Under the pieces are notes generated by a model that saw only the letters and a list, made by a program, of their open reading frames with translations, was not told where the DNA came from and did no database searches. Positions 7,990-16,921 of a stretch of DNA of 51,846 nucleotides are shown piece by piece; position 1 is the stretch's first letter; each line of letters starts with the position of its first letter. The position numbers and the translations under genes were made by a program. Source of the stretch: a bacterium (lineage in GTDB: Bacteria > Chloroflexota > Chloroflexia > Chloroflexales > Kallotenuaceae); the NCBI GenBank assembly GCA_016781525.1, contig JADDQE010000027.1, positions 1-51,846 on the forward strand. Direction: 5' to 3'.

Positions 7990-8877
7990 ATGCGGTTAGG
8001 TCTACTTTGTTCACGCATCCGAGTCGAGGAGAAGCTGCTGCTGGCCGAGCTGGACCGGCGCGGTGTGGCGTATGAGCGGATCGACGACGGCGAGCTGGTG
8101 CTTGATCTGCAGGAGCGCCAGCGCCCCTTCGACGTGGTGCTAGAGCGCTCGATCTCGTTTGGTCGCTCGCTGTACACACTGCAAGTGCTCGAGGCCCGTG
8201 GCGTTCGATGCATTAATCGTGCTGGTGTGGTCGAGACCTGCGGCGATAAGCTGCGAACAACGGAGGCGCTGCTGCGAGCGGGCGTCCCGTCGCCGCGAAC
8301 CTTGCTCGCCTTCACACCGGATTCCGCACTACGGGCGATCGAACAGCTTGGCTATCCCGCCGTAATCAAGCCCGTTATCGGCTCGTGGGGGCGGATGGTA
8401 TCGCGCATCAACGATCGGGACGCAGCCGAGGCGTTGCTGGAGCATTTGGACGTCCTTGGCTCGTGGCAGCAGCACGTGTACTACATCCAGGAGTTTGTCG
8501 ACAAGCCGGGCCGTGACATTCGGGCGTTTGTGGTGGGCGATGAGCCGATCTGCGCCATCTACCGCACCAGCGCACACTGGATCACCAACACCGCCCGCGG
8601 AGGCTCAGCAAGCAACTGTCCGGTCGAAGGACCCGTCGGCGATCTTGCACTTGCCGCAGCACGTGCCGTTGGGGGTGGTGTGCTGGCAGTCGATCTGCTG
8701 GAGACGGCTGACGGGCAGCTGCTCGTCAACGAAGTTAACCACACCATGGAATTTCGCAATTCGATCGACACCACCGGCGTAAACATTCCAGCCAGGATCG
8801 TCGACTACGTCCTGGAACAAGACCCAGCACACGCGGGTCCTGTCAGAAGCGACGAGATCGAGGAGGCGATCCGATGA
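7990..8877 (+). CDS. lysX: alpha-aminoadipate--LysW ligase
   Basis: A 295-residue ATP-grasp ligase that joins the amino group of alpha-aminoadipate to the C-terminal Glu of LysW. It has the RimK/LysX N-terminus ([15 protein letters not shown]), the ATP-grasp stretch [33 protein letters not shown] in the substrate-recognition region, and the metal-binding [15 protein letters not shown]. The last block is the NxxMEF family mark. The ATG at 7990 gives the usual length; the open frame extends further upstream but without similarity. The stop overlaps the lysY start (ATGA). The glutamate-specific relative ArgX is the main alternative; context and the TNTARGG block favour LysX. Dual use for arginine cannot be judged here. 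Confidence 0.92.
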   Translation: MRLGLLCSRIRVEEKLLLAELDRRGVAYERIDDGELVLDLQERQRPFDVVLERSISFGRSLYTLQVLEARGVRCINRAGVVETCGDKLRTTEALLRAGVPSPRTLLAFTPDSALRAIEQLGYPAVIKPVIGSWGRMVSRINDRDAAEALLEHLDVLGSWQQHVYYIQEFVDKPGRDIRAFVVGDEPICAIYRTSAHWITNTARGGSASNCPVEGPVGDLALAAARAVGGGVLAVDLLETADGQLLVNEVNHTMEFRNSIDTTGVNIPARIVDYVLEQDPAHAGPVRSDEIEEAIR

Positions 8878-9908
8878 TTCGCGTTTCAATTGTCGGCGCC
8901 TCGGGCTACGTCGGGGGCGAGCTCCTACGGCTCCTCATTCAGCATCCGGGCGTCAAGATTGTGCAGGCGACCTCGGAGCGCCGTGCAGGGCAATATGTCG
9001 CGGGCACCCACCCCAACCTGCGCGGCCATACCGAGCTACGGTTTTCACCGCTCAGCAGCTTGCAGCCGTGTGATCTCCTGATCTTGGCGCTGCCGCACGG
9101 CCACGCTGCGAAGCAGATCGAGCACTTTGCCAGCCTCGCCCCGCGCATTATCGACTGCTCGGCCGACTTCCGGCTCGGAGACCCCGAAATTTACGCGCGC
9201 TGGTACGGCGCCGAGCACGCACAGCCGGAGTGGCTGAGCCGTTTCGTCTACGGGCTGCCTGAGACCAATCGCGCGGCGATCGAGCAGGCCCACTATGTCT
9301 CGGGCGTTGGCTGCAATGCAACTGCGGTCAACCTCGCGCTGCTGCCGCTGGTGCGGGCTGGCCTGCTCGACCAGGAGCGCCCCGTGATCGCCGAGGTTAA
9401 GGTAGGATCTTCGGAGGGCGGCGACGAGCCGAACGAGGGTAGCCATCATCCGGAGCGCTCGCACGTGGTCCGCTCGTACGCGCCGGTTGGCCATCGGCAT
9501 ACAGCGGAGGTACAGCAAGCGCTTGGCCTCCAGAATATTCACCTTTCGATCACGGCCGTCGAGCTGGTGCGGGGTGCGCTGGCCACCTGTCATGGTTGGC
9601 TGCGCGAGCCGCTTGCCGAGCGTGAGCTGTGGCGTGCTTACCGCAACGCATATAGCGCCGAGCCCTTCGTCCGGATCGTCAAGGAGCGGAGCGGGGTTTA
9701 CCGCCTGCCGGAGCCGAAGATTCTGGCCGGCAGCAACTTCGCTGATGTCGGCTGGGCAATGGACGAGCAGACCGGGCGGATCGTCGCGATCGCCGCGCTC
9801 GACAACCTGCAGAAGGGCGCGGCCGGTACGGCGGTACAGTGTTTAAATCTAATGCACGGTCTCCCCGAGAGCACTGGTCTCGGCGCGATCGGCTTGCATC
9901 CAGTGTAG
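8874..9908 (+). CDS. lysY: [LysW]-aminoadipate-6-phosphate reductase
   Basis: A 344-residue ArgC-type NADPH-dependent reductase turning the LysW-bound acyl phosphate into the semialdehyde. It shows an N-terminal nucleotide loop [14 protein letters not shown] and the active-site cysteine in [15 protein letters not shown]. Further marks are [20 protein letters not shown], typical of the LysY/AGPR group, and [12 protein letters not shown]. The start overlaps lysX by four bases. The alternative name is N-acetyl-gamma-glutamyl-phosphate reductase; the operon resolves it. Confidence 0.92.
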   Translation: MIRVSIVGASGYVGGELLRLLIQHPGVKIVQATSERRAGQYVAGTHPNLRGHTELRFSPLSSLQPCDLLILALPHGHAAKQIEHFASLAPRIIDCSADFRLGDPEIYARWYGAEHAQPEWLSRFVYGLPETNRAAIEQAHYVSGVGCNATAVNLALLPLVRAGLLDQERPVIAEVKVGSSEGGDEPNEGSHHPERSHVVRSYAPVGHRHTAEVQQALGLQNIHLSITAVELVRGALATCHGWLREPLAERELWRAYRNAYSAEPFVRIVKERSGVYRLPEPKILAGSNFADVGWAMDEQTGRIVAIAALDNLQKGAAGTAVQCLNLMHGLPESTGLGAIGLHPV

Positions 9909-9932
9909 TGGGCAACGAGAAGAGAGGAACGT

Positions 9933-10781
9933 ATGCTTGTTGTAAAGATCGGCGGCGCGGCGGGAATTGACCACGCGGCGCTGTGCGAGGATATATACCA
10001 GCTTTGGAGCGAGCGCATCCCGATGGTGATCGTTCACGGCGGCTCGGCTGACACGGACGCGCTGGCAGTGCAGCTCAATCATCCTCAGCGCACGTTGGTG
10101 ACACCCTCGGGCCATGTTAGTCGGTACACGGACCGCCAAACGCTTGAGATTTTTGCAATGGCGACGGCGCGGATTAACCGGCTCCTCGTCGAGCGACTGC
10201 AGGGCCTCGGAGTCGATGCCGTCGGTCTATCCGGTATCGATGGCCGACTACTGGAAGCGCGCCGCAAGCCAGCGCAGCGCAGCGTGGAGCACGGCCGAGT
10301 GCGCCTGGTACGTGATGACTGGACCGGTACCGTCACCAACGTAAACTCCCGCCTGCTGAGGCTACTGGTCGATGCCGGTCACCTACCGATTATTGCCCCG
10401 CTCGCAATCAGCACCGAAGGCGAGATGCTCAACGTCGACGGGGATCGTGCAGCCGCGGCCGTGGCGGGCGCGCTGCAAGCCGACACGTTATTGTTGCTGT
10501 CAAACGTGGCTGGCCTACTGCGCCACTTTCCTGACGAGCATAGCCTGGTACGGCACCTCGACCAGTCGGAGCTGTCCGCTGCGGCTGAGTGGGCGCAAGG
10601 CCGCATGAAGAAGAAGCTAATGGGGGCAGGCGAGGCCCTGGCCGCTGGTGTGACAACTACGATTATCGGCGATGCGCGGCGGCAGCAGCCGATCCGAGAC
10701 GCGCTCAATGGTTACGGCACCACGATCGGCGACGGCGTCGCAGCTGCAAACACAAGGCAGCTGGACGAGGTGACGGCATGA
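9933..10781 (+). CDS. lysZ: [LysW]-aminoadipate kinase
   Basis: A 282-residue amino-acid kinase of the ArgB type, phosphorylating the side-chain carboxylate of LysW-bound alpha-aminoadipate. Visible marks are LVVKIGGAAG at the N-terminus, MVIVHGGSADTD, GLSGIDGRLLEA, LAISTEGEMLNVDGDRAAAAVAGAL in the nucleotide and substrate region (quoted here as overlapping short blocks LAISTEGEML and NVDGDRAAAAV), and GRMKKKLMGAGEAL with the phosphate-binding lysine. AGAGAGGA precedes the ATG at 9933. The stop shares bases with the lysJ start (ATGA). Confidence 0.92.
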   Translation: MLVVKIGGAAGIDHAALCEDIYQLWSERIPMVIVHGGSADTDALAVQLNHPQRTLVTPSGHVSRYTDRQTLEIFAMATARINRLLVERLQGLGVDAVGLSGIDGRLLEARRKPAQRSVEHGRVRLVRDDWTGTVTNVNSRLLRLLVDAGHLPIIAPLAISTEGEMLNVDGDRAAAAVAGALQADTLLLLSNVAGLLRHFPDEHSLVRHLDQSELSAAAEWAQGRMKKKLMGAGEALAAGVTTTIIGDARRQQPIRDALNGYGTTIGDGVAAANTRQLDEVTA

Positions 10782-11950
10782 GCTCGCAGAGTGGGATTAA
10801 TTATCGCGAGCTTGAAGCGGAGCATACCTCGGGCGTGTACGCGAAGCGCCAGCTTACGATCGTCCGTGGCAGCGGCGCCACGGTTTGGGACGAACAGGGC
10901 CGCGCCTATATCGACTGTACCGCTGGTCAAGGCGTCGCCAACGTCGGCCACTGTCATCCGCAAGTTGTGGCAGCGCTTCAAGCGCAGGCCGCTACGCTCG
11001 TGACCTGCCAGGAAGCGCTCTATAACGACCAGCGTGCACTATTTCTCAACGATCTGGTCGAGGTGCTGCCATACGGGCTAGAGCGGGTCTTTTTGTGCAA
11101 CTCTGGGGCGGAGGCAGCCGAGGCCGCGCTAAAGTTTGCGCGGCTTGCAACCGGACGTTCGGGCGTCGTCGCCGCAATGCGCGCTTTCCATGGCCGAACC
11201 TTCGGCGCGCTCAGTGCAACCTGGGAGCCCCAGTATCGCGCGCCGTTCGAGCCGCTCGTGCCGGGCTTCACGCACATCCCGTACAACAACATAGACGCGC
11301 TCGCGAACGCCATCACGGAGCAGACCGCGGCGGTGATCCTGGAGATTGTGCAGGGCGAAGGCGGAGTACGCCCGGGCAGCGCCGAGTTCTTGCAGCACGC
11401 CCAGCAGCTTTGCCGTGAGCGCGGCGCTCTGCTCATTGTCGACGAGGTGCAGACCGGGTTTGGCAGGACCGGCCGGTTCTTTGCGTGCGAGCACCACAAC
11501 CTCGAGCCCGACCTGCTGCTCCTCGGCAAGGCGATCGCCGGCGGCGTGCCCATGGGCGCGGTTGCGCTAGGCCCCCGGGTCACGAACATCGCTCCTGGCA
11601 CCCATGGCTCGACCTTTGGGGGGAATCCGCTTGCCTGCGCGGCGGCACGGGCAACGCTCCACGTCATTCAGCGCGAAGGTCTCGCGGAGCAGGCGGCGCG
11701 GAAGGGGGCGTGGCTCGTCGAGCAGCTGCAGGATTTGCCAGCACGACGGGTGCGGGAGGTTCGTGGGCTCGGCCTGATTGTAGGGATCGAGCTACGGGAG
11801 CGGGTAGCACCCTATCTCCAACGCCTGCAGGAGCTAGGAATCCTTGCGCTACCGGCTGGTCCAACCGTGCTACGACTGCTGCCACCACTGGTGATTGACC
11901 AAGCACAGCTGGAAACAGTCGTCGGCGGGCTGGGTGAGGTGCTGCAATGA
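10778..11950 (+). CDS. lysJ: [LysW]-aminoadipate semialdehyde transaminase
   Basis: A 390-residue class III PLP aminotransferase (ArgD/LysJ type) that aminates the LysW-bound semialdehyde to LysW-lysine. Visible are [14 protein letters not shown] near residue 45, [40 protein letters not shown] with the PLP Asp, [15 protein letters not shown] with the Schiff-base Lys, and [15 protein letters not shown]. The ATG at 10778 overlaps lysZ by four bases; the longer open frame upstream is a shadow of lysZ. It overlaps lysK by ATGA downstream. Confidence 0.92.
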   Translation: MSSQSGINYRELEAEHTSGVYAKRQLTIVRGSGATVWDEQGRAYIDCTAGQGVANVGHCHPQVVAALQAQAATLVTCQEALYNDQRALFLNDLVEVLPYGLERVFLCNSGAEAAEAALKFARLATGRSGVVAAMRAFHGRTFGALSATWEPQYRAPFEPLVPGFTHIPYNNIDALANAITEQTAAVILEIVQGEGGVRPGSAEFLQHAQQLCRERGALLIVDEVQTGFGRTGRFFACEHHNLEPDLLLLGKAIAGGVPMGAVALGPRVTNIAPGTHGSTFGGNPLACAAARATLHVIQREGLAEQAARKGAWLVEQLQDLPARRVREVRGLGLIVGIELRERVAPYLQRLQELGILALPAGPTVLRLLPPLVIDQAQLETVVGGLGEVLQ

Positions 11951-13089
11951 GCCAGGCATTTGGCGGCACGTCGCCGACAGCTGATAGCTCGACGAGAATG
12001 ATCCTGGAGCCGCGTGCAGCCTCGCATGAGGAAGCAGTCGCGTTGCTGGAGCAGCTGGTGCGTATTCCCAGCGTGTCGGGCGACGAAGCGGCGGCGGCGC
12101 ACTGGCTGGTGGGGCAGATGCAGACGCTCGGCTTCGATGCCTACGTGGACGAGGTGGGCAACGCCGTGGGCGAGATCGGCGCTGGCCATCCTGAGACCGT
12201 ATTGCTCGGCCATATCGATACGGTTCCTGGCAATGTCCCGGTCCGGATCGAGGCGGATCGGCTGTACGGCCGAGGGGCGGTTGATGCGAAAGGACCGCTC
12301 GCTACGTTTGTCGTCGCCGCCGCGCGTCTCGCCGCGCGGCCCGACTTCCGCGGCCGGATTGTGGTAATCGGCTGCGTCGAAGAGGAGGCTCCCAGCTCGC
12401 GCGGGGCCCACGCGGTTGTGGAGCGCTACGCGCCGGATGCCTGCATTGTGGGCGAGCCGAGCGGGTGGGAGCGCGTAACAATCGGCTACAAGGGCACACT
12501 GCGCTTACGTTGCGCGACGACGGTCCCTTGTGGCCACTCGGCGCACGATCGGGAAACAGCGGTTGAGCAATTAGTGAGCTGGTGGCAGCAGCTACGGGCC
12601 ATCACAAAGGCACACAACGCCGGGCAATCCCGCGCCTTCGACCAGCTTCAGCCGTCACTGCTCCAGCTAAACAGCACCAGCGATGGCTTGGAGGAACGTG
12701 CGCAGGCAGAAGTCGGGATTCGGCTCCCGCTCGGCATCGACCCAGCCGCCTTCGCCTCGACACTGCATCGCTTGGACGAGCGGGTAGCGATCGAGGTTTT
12801 GGGGGCGACGCCGGCCTTCCAAGCAGCCCAACAATCACCGCTGATCCGTGCGTTTAACGGAGCATTGCGCGGCTATGGGCTGCGTCCGCGGCTTGTGCTA
12901 AAGACGGGCACGGCCGACATGAACATCGTCGGGCCGGCGTGGGGCTGCCCGACGGTGGCGTATGGCCCGGGCGACGCGGCGCTCGATCACACACCTCATG
13001 AACATATCGTTGTAAGCGATTATGTCCGTGCGATCGGCGTGCTTGAAACGGCACTGGCCGAAATCCACTGCGCTTCGCACGGCAGCTAG
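11947..13089 (+). CDS. lysK: [LysW]-lysine hydrolase
   Basis: A 380-residue M20-family metallopeptidase that releases lysine and regenerates LysW, the last step of the pathway. Metal-binding and catalytic marks are [38 protein letters not shown] with the general-base Glu, [17 protein letters not shown], and [11 protein letters not shown] plus DHTPHEHI near the C-terminus. It starts within the lysJ stop. The first 20 residues are poorly conserved, so a later start is possible. It is the last gene of the operon; its stop lies inside a 12-bp hairpin. Confidence 0.92.
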   Translation: MSQAFGGTSPTADSSTRMILEPRAASHEEAVALLEQLVRIPSVSGDEAAAAHWLVGQMQTLGFDAYVDEVGNAVGEIGAGHPETVLLGHIDTVPGNVPVRIEADRLYGRGAVDAKGPLATFVVAAARLAARPDFRGRIVVIGCVEEEAPSSRGAHAVVERYAPDACIVGEPSGWERVTIGYKGTLRLRCATTVPCGHSAHDRETAVEQLVSWWQQLRAITKAHNAGQSRAFDQLQPSLLQLNSTSDGLEERAQAEVGIRLPLGIDPAAFASTLHRLDERVAIEVLGATPAFQAAQQSPLIRAFNGALRGYGLRPRLVLKTGTADMNIVGPAWGCPTVAYGPGDAALDHTPHEHIVVSDYVRAIGVLETALAEIHCASHGS

Positions 13090-13113
13090 CAAGGCGGCTG
13101 TCGCCTTGCTAGC
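13085..13113 (+). terminator. hairpin at the end of the lysine operon
   Basis: A perfect 12-bp stem pairs GCTAGCAAGGCG (13085-13096) with CGCCTTGCTAGC (13102-13113), with a 5-base loop. It includes the lysK stop codon. No T run follows, so it may be a bidirectional or factor-dependent end, or mainly protect the 3' end. Confidence 0.55.
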
Positions 13114-13143
13114 ATACGCCTATGCATGTGCACAGGATGTCCG

Positions 13144-13617
13144 CTAAAGCCGGCTCGGCTCCGCCATGCGGCTCACGCGATTTCGGTAAACGCGAAGCCA
13201 ATAGCGGGTGCCTCCCTCGCAGCACGACGGCAGAAATGCGGCCTCGTCGACCAGCTGGCTGATCAGAAAGAGCCCCATGCCCCGCGCTGGCGCGAGGCCG
13301 GCCAGCTTTTGCTCAATCGTCGGACAAGGTCCATCCAGCCATCCAAACGGCAGCGCTCCCTCGTCGATAATCACCGCATCCAAGTGGTCGATTTCGTAGC
13401 TAAAAGCAACCTGTACCCGCCGCCGGGTATCGCCTTGGTTGCCATGCTCGATCGCGTTGATGCAGGCCTCACCGACAGCGGTCTGTATATCTGCTATGCG
13501 TGCTGCATCAAAGCCGAGCCGTGCGGCCAGCCAAGCCAGCGTATGACGCGCAAGTTTTTCATATCCAAGCACATTCGGTAGTGACAGCTCAATTGTGGTA
13601 GGTTGCTCGCGGCGCAT
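13144..13617 (-). CDS. RsbW-like serine/threonine kinase / anti-sigma ATPase
   Basis: A 157-residue GHKL ATPase of the HATPase_c_2 type found in anti-sigma factors such as RsbW and SpoIIAB. The N box is GEACINAIEHGNQ, the G1 region is IIDEGALPFGW, and the G2 glycine loop is ARGMGLFLISQLVDE. The start (ATG, 13617 on the minus strand) is set by AAGGGAAA upstream; the open frame runs further but only over low-value sequence. No sigma factor or STAS antagonist lies next to it, so its partner is elsewhere. It is divergent from the SDR gene across about 290 bases containing a direct repeat. Confidence 0.82.
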   Translation of the reverse strand: MRREQPTTIELSLPNVLGYEKLARHTLAWLAARLGFDAARIADIQTAVGEACINAIEHGNQGDTRRRVQVAFSYEIDHLDAVIIDEGALPFGWLDGPCPTIEQKLAGLAPARGMGLFLISQLVDEAAFLPSCCEGGTRYWLRVYRNRVSRMAEPSRL

Positions 13618-13771
13618 CGTGTTTCCCTTCCGGGAGCCGCCATTAGCCTCACCATGATCCAAATGTCTCAGTGGCTGCCCCTTGCAATCTCGGATAGCAG
13701 GAGAGTCCCCTGCGATCATCCGCCCAAGGCTTGGTCGGCATCCAATCCCTCGGATGGAGCACGAAGAGCAG

Positions 13772-13811
13772 TCAAAGGGCGGAGGCTGCAGTATCAAAGG
13801 GCGGAGGCTGC
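13772..13811. repeat. 18-bp direct repeat in a divergent promoter region
   Basis: TCAAAGGGCGGAGGCTGC occurs at 13772-13789 and again at 13794-13811, a 22-base period close to two helical turns. It lies between the RsbW-like gene and the SDR gene. It could be a regulator-binding site or a small duplication. Confidence 0.6.
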
Positions 13812-13908
13812 GGGCGGAACGCGCACCGGCAACCGTGGGCGTGGCACGCGCTGTGCTCCGGTGAGAAAGGTCCAGCGTCGAGGGACGCCGGTAGAAGGAG
13901 GAGTACGC

Positions 13909-14802
13909 ATGTCGCAGGACCAGACGACACCGCAGGACCCACAGGAGCAAGGACCGAAGCCGCCTTTCCCGGAGCAGCCGCAACAGCCTCCTGGTATTGA
14001 GGCAGAGATGGAGACGCGGCCTGACTTCGGCGAAGATACCTACCGTGGAAGTGGACGACTCGAAGACAAAGCCGCAATCATCACGGGTGGCGATAGCGGG
14101 ATTGGTCGCGCGGTTGCCCTCGCATTTGCGCGCGAAGGGGCGGATATCCTCATTTCGTACCTGGCCGAGGAAGAGCAGGACGCTCAGGAGACGCGCCGCG
14201 TGGTTGAGGCGGCCGGTCGCCGGGCAGTCACGGTGCCTGGAGACATCGGCGACGAGGCCCATTGTCAGCAGCTTGTCCAGCGGGCCGTGCAGGAGTTTGG
14301 CAAGCTGGATATTCTAGTCAACAATGCTGCCTTCCAGCGAACGCATCAGAGCATCTCGGAAATCTCCGCGGAAGAGCTAGACCGGACCTACCGCACCAAC
14401 ATCTTTGCAATGTTCTATCTTTGCAAGGCGGCGATCCCACAGATGCAGCCCGGCAGTACGATCATCAACGTCGCCTCGATCCAGGCGTACCAGCCGTCGT
14501 CGTCGCTGCTGGCCTATGCCAGCACGAAGGGCGCGATTGTGACCTTTAGCAAAGGACTAGCACAAGAGGTGATCAAGCAAGGCATCCGCGTTAACGTCGT
14601 GGCGCCGGGACCGGTGTGGACACCGCTGATTACGTCGACCATTCCACCGGAGCAGCACGCCAAGTTCGGCCAGGATTCACCGGTTGGCCGACCTGCTCAG
14701 CCGGCCGAGCTCGCGCCGCCATTCGTCTTCCTGGCGTCGCAGGAGTCGAGCTATATCGTCGGCGAAGTGATTGGCGTGACCGGTGGCAACCCGCTGCCAT
14801 AG
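13909..14802 (+). CDS. SDR family oxidoreductase (YhdG/GSP39-like)
   Basis: A 297-residue short-chain dehydrogenase. A Pro/Gln-rich 45-residue N-terminal arm precedes the Rossmann domain. The NAD(P) loop is ITGGDSGIGRAVA, the NNA motif is ILVNNAAFQ, the catalytic Ser region is NVASIQAYQPS, and YASTKGA holds the catalytic Tyr and Lys. The long proline-rich arm and sequence style match general-stress glucose/ribitol dehydrogenases of the B. subtilis GSP39 group. GAAGGAGGAG precedes the ATG at 13909. Its substrate is unknown. Its neighbour is an RsbW-like kinase, which fits a stress regulon, but this is inference. Confidence 0.9.
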   Translation: MSQDQTTPQDPQEQGPKPPFPEQPQQPPGIEAEMETRPDFGEDTYRGSGRLEDKAAIITGGDSGIGRAVALAFAREGADILISYLAEEEQDAQETRRVVEAAGRRAVTVPGDIGDEAHCQQLVQRAVQEFGKLDILVNNAAFQRTHQSISEISAEELDRTYRTNIFAMFYLCKAAIPQMQPGSTIINVASIQAYQPSSSLLAYASTKGAIVTFSKGLAQEVIKQGIRVNVVAPGPVWTPLITSTIPPEQHAKFGQDSPVGRPAQPAELAPPFVFLASQESSYIVGEVIGVTGGNPLP

Positions 14803-14845
14803 CGGTTTGCTCGCCCACTAGCAAGCGATCAACCTTCGCAATATG

Positions 14846-14880
14846 AGCGGGCTGCTGGAAATCAGCAGCCCGCTTCAGTT
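14846..14880. terminator. terminator hairpin between convergent genes
   Basis: A perfect 12-bp stem pairs AGCGGGCTGCTG (14846-14857) with CAGCAGCCCGCT (14863-14874) with a GAAAT loop, followed by T-rich sequence. It lies between the SDR gene and the end of cyanophycinase. Confidence 0.7.
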
Positions 14881-14918
14881 TCACACCAGTTGTTCGAAAT
14901 GGGAACAATCAAACTCAC

Positions 14919-15740
14919 CTACCGCGCCCGCATCTCCTGCCGCATCGGACGACGATTAACAAGGTCGAACTCGTCGTTCTCACCCAGCACATGCAGCTTT
15001 ACGTCGTCGATGCTGACGACACCGTCGGGATTTTCCTCCGAAAGACTGGAATACGAGATACCCGTGCCGTCGACAACATAGACGGCGCCGGAGCCAAGCA
15101 CACGGAAATGCTCCGCCCGTTCGACCACAATCGCCGTATCTTCGTCGATGCCGAGGCCAAGATTGCGCGGGTTTTGTACCACTGCGCCCAGCAACCGTCC
15201 CATGCGCCCACGTTCCGCGAAGTGTGAGTCAATCACGACGTCGGGAAGGAAGCCGAGGCCGGGTGCCATTCCCAGAGCCGAGATGTTATGCGACTTATCA
15301 CTCGCCCCTGAGATCAGCATGGTTTCAGGCATTGCCGCCGCGCCCGCCGAGGTCCCCACGATCGTGCCACCGCGGTAATAAATCTCACGCAGACAGCGGT
15401 ATATGTCGGAGTCGCCGAGCTGGCTGGTAATGCGCAGCTGGTCACCACCGGTAAAAAAGACAACGGGTGCGCCCATCACCTTCTTGATATTCGCCTCAAG
15501 CATCGCCTCGTCGCGCGTGCGGATATCAAGGATATCGACCTGCTTGACACCCAAATCCTTGAAAACTGCCTCGTACTCGGCTGCTACCTCTTCGGGCAGC
15601 TGTGTCGCGGCTGTGACGACCACCAGCCGGCCATGGTCCTGATGCGTTCGCTGCGCCACCTCGCCGAGAATGACCCGGTCGCCTTCTTTGTCTTCGTGAC
15701 CGCCAATAATGATCAGCGTCCCTTTCGGTTTAGCTGCCAT
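14919..15740 (-). CDS. cphB: cyanophycinase
   Basis: A 273-residue serine peptidase (S51 family) that cuts cyanophycin into beta-Asp-Arg dipeptides. Marks are LIIIGGHEDKEGDR near the N-terminus, VVFFTGGDQLRI, the nucleophile serine in IVGTSAGAAAMPE, VIDSHFAERGRMGRL, and GLGIDEDTAIVV. The ATG at 15740 is preferred over the GTG six bases upstream because GGGAG lies at good distance. It follows iadA on the same strand with a 38-base gap, so synthesis and breakdown genes are clustered. There is no signal peptide, so it is the intracellular form. Identity is strong. Confidence 0.94.
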   Translation of the reverse strand: MAAKPKGTLIIIGGHEDKEGDRVILGEVAQRTHQDHGRLVVVTAATQLPEEVAAEYEAVFKDLGVKQVDILDIRTRDEAMLEANIKKVMGAPVVFFTGGDQLRITSQLGDSDIYRCLREIYYRGGTIVGTSAGAAAMPETMLISGASDKSHNISALGMAPGLGFLPDVVIDSHFAERGRMGRLLGAVVQNPRNLGLGIDEDTAIVVERAEHFRVLGSGAVYVVDGTGISYSSLSEENPDGVVSIDDVKLHVLGENDEFDLVNRRPMRQEMRAR

Positions 15741-15778
15741 GCCCACGCTCCCTTGTTATGTTCACGCCGCGCAGCCAA

Positions 15779-16921
15779 CTACTCGGCCGCCGGCTCCTCA
15801 TGTCTGCTACGTACGATGGCCCGCCCATCGACGACCATCTGCCGACCTCGTGCGATGACGTGGACGACCTCCAGTGTATTTCGCCGCAGGACGAGAACGT
15901 CTGCGTCCGACCCAACCTTTAATGCACCTTTGCGTTCGAGCCGTAGCGCCGCCGCCGGATTTGTTGTGACGAGAGGAAGTACTTCCTCGAGCGCCAGGCC
16001 AAGCTCGTGTACGGACGCCATAACATTGCGGTACAGCTTTGCTGGGCTGCCGCCAGGTGTCTGGGCATCCGAGGAGACCGTCAGCTGCTTCAGGTCGCCA
16101 CCCCGCTCGCGGTAGCGCCGCAGCTGGATCACCAGGTCGTCGTCGACGGTATCCAGGTCCACGTAGGCTCCGCGCTTCGCCAGGGCAATCGCCTCGTCCA
16201 TCAGCTCTTCGCTGCGGTTGATATGGGTCGGGTAGAGGAACCGCGGCGGAATGTCATGCTTATCGAGCAGCTCGTGCAGCAGTGACAGCCGACGCTCGCC
16301 CGACCCGACATGAAAATGAATAATCCCTGCTTTCCCTGAGATCGACGCGCCGACCACCGCCTGCGAGACTAGCTGCGCGAGCGCATCCCGTGTTGGCTCG
16401 GGTGAGCGGGAATCGGCGATGGCCAGCTCGCCGGCACCAATGACCTCGTGGATGATCACCAGATCGTCCATCACCGACGAGGTAAACGTTTGCGGCGGTA
16501 CCCAGAAACCTCCGGTGTAGATATAGGCGCTGATCCCATCCGCTTTTAGCTGGCGGGCTTTGGCGAGAAGGGCGGGCAAGTTGCGTGTTACGGTATCGGT
16601 CCCGAGACAGCCGACAACAGTTGTCACCCCGGCAAGGACGAGCTCGCTCAGCGCGACTTCGCCCGTGCGGCTCGACCAGCCTTGCTCGCCGCCGGCCCCG
16701 ATCAGATGCTCATGCGGATCGATCAGGCCCGGCGTTACCACGCAGCCCGAGGCGTCGACCGAGTTATAGGGCACGCCGAGGGCTCGGACGGCAGCCTCAT
16801 CGATCGGGCCAATCGCAAGAATCGTTTCACCAGCGGTCAGAATCGATTGTTCGCCGAGCGGCTCGGGCGCGTACACCTCGCCCCCATGGATCAGCGTAAG
16901 CAGCCGCTCCTCCTTTACCAT
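15779..16921 (-). CDS. iadA: isoaspartyl dipeptidase
   Basis: A 380-residue amidohydrolase that splits beta-aspartyl dipeptides. In this position it would cleave the beta-Asp-Arg made by cyanophycinase into free Asp and Arg. Marks are VVTPGLIDPHEHLIGAGG with the HxH metal pair, GTDTVTRNLPALL, YIYTGGFWVPPQTFT, the bridging-region SGKAGIIHFHVGSG, YPTHINRSEELM, and SSDAQTPGGS with the catalytic Asp. The start overlaps the end of cphA by seven bases, implying co-translation. Confidence 0.94.
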   Translation of the reverse strand: MVKEERLLTLIHGGEVYAPEPLGEQSILTAGETILAIGPIDEAAVRALGVPYNSVDASGCVVTPGLIDPHEHLIGAGGEQGWSSRTGEVALSELVLAGVTTVVGCLGTDTVTRNLPALLAKARQLKADGISAYIYTGGFWVPPQTFTSSVMDDLVIIHEVIGAGELAIADSRSPEPTRDALAQLVSQAVVGASISGKAGIIHFHVGSGERRLSLLHELLDKHDIPPRFLYPTHINRSEELMDEAIALAKRGAYVDLDTVDDDLVIQLRRYRERGGDLKQLTVSSDAQTPGGSPAKLYRNVMASVHELGLALEEVLPLVTTNPAAALRLERKGALKVGSDADVLVLRRNTLEVVHVIARGRQMVVDGRAIVRSRHEEPAAE

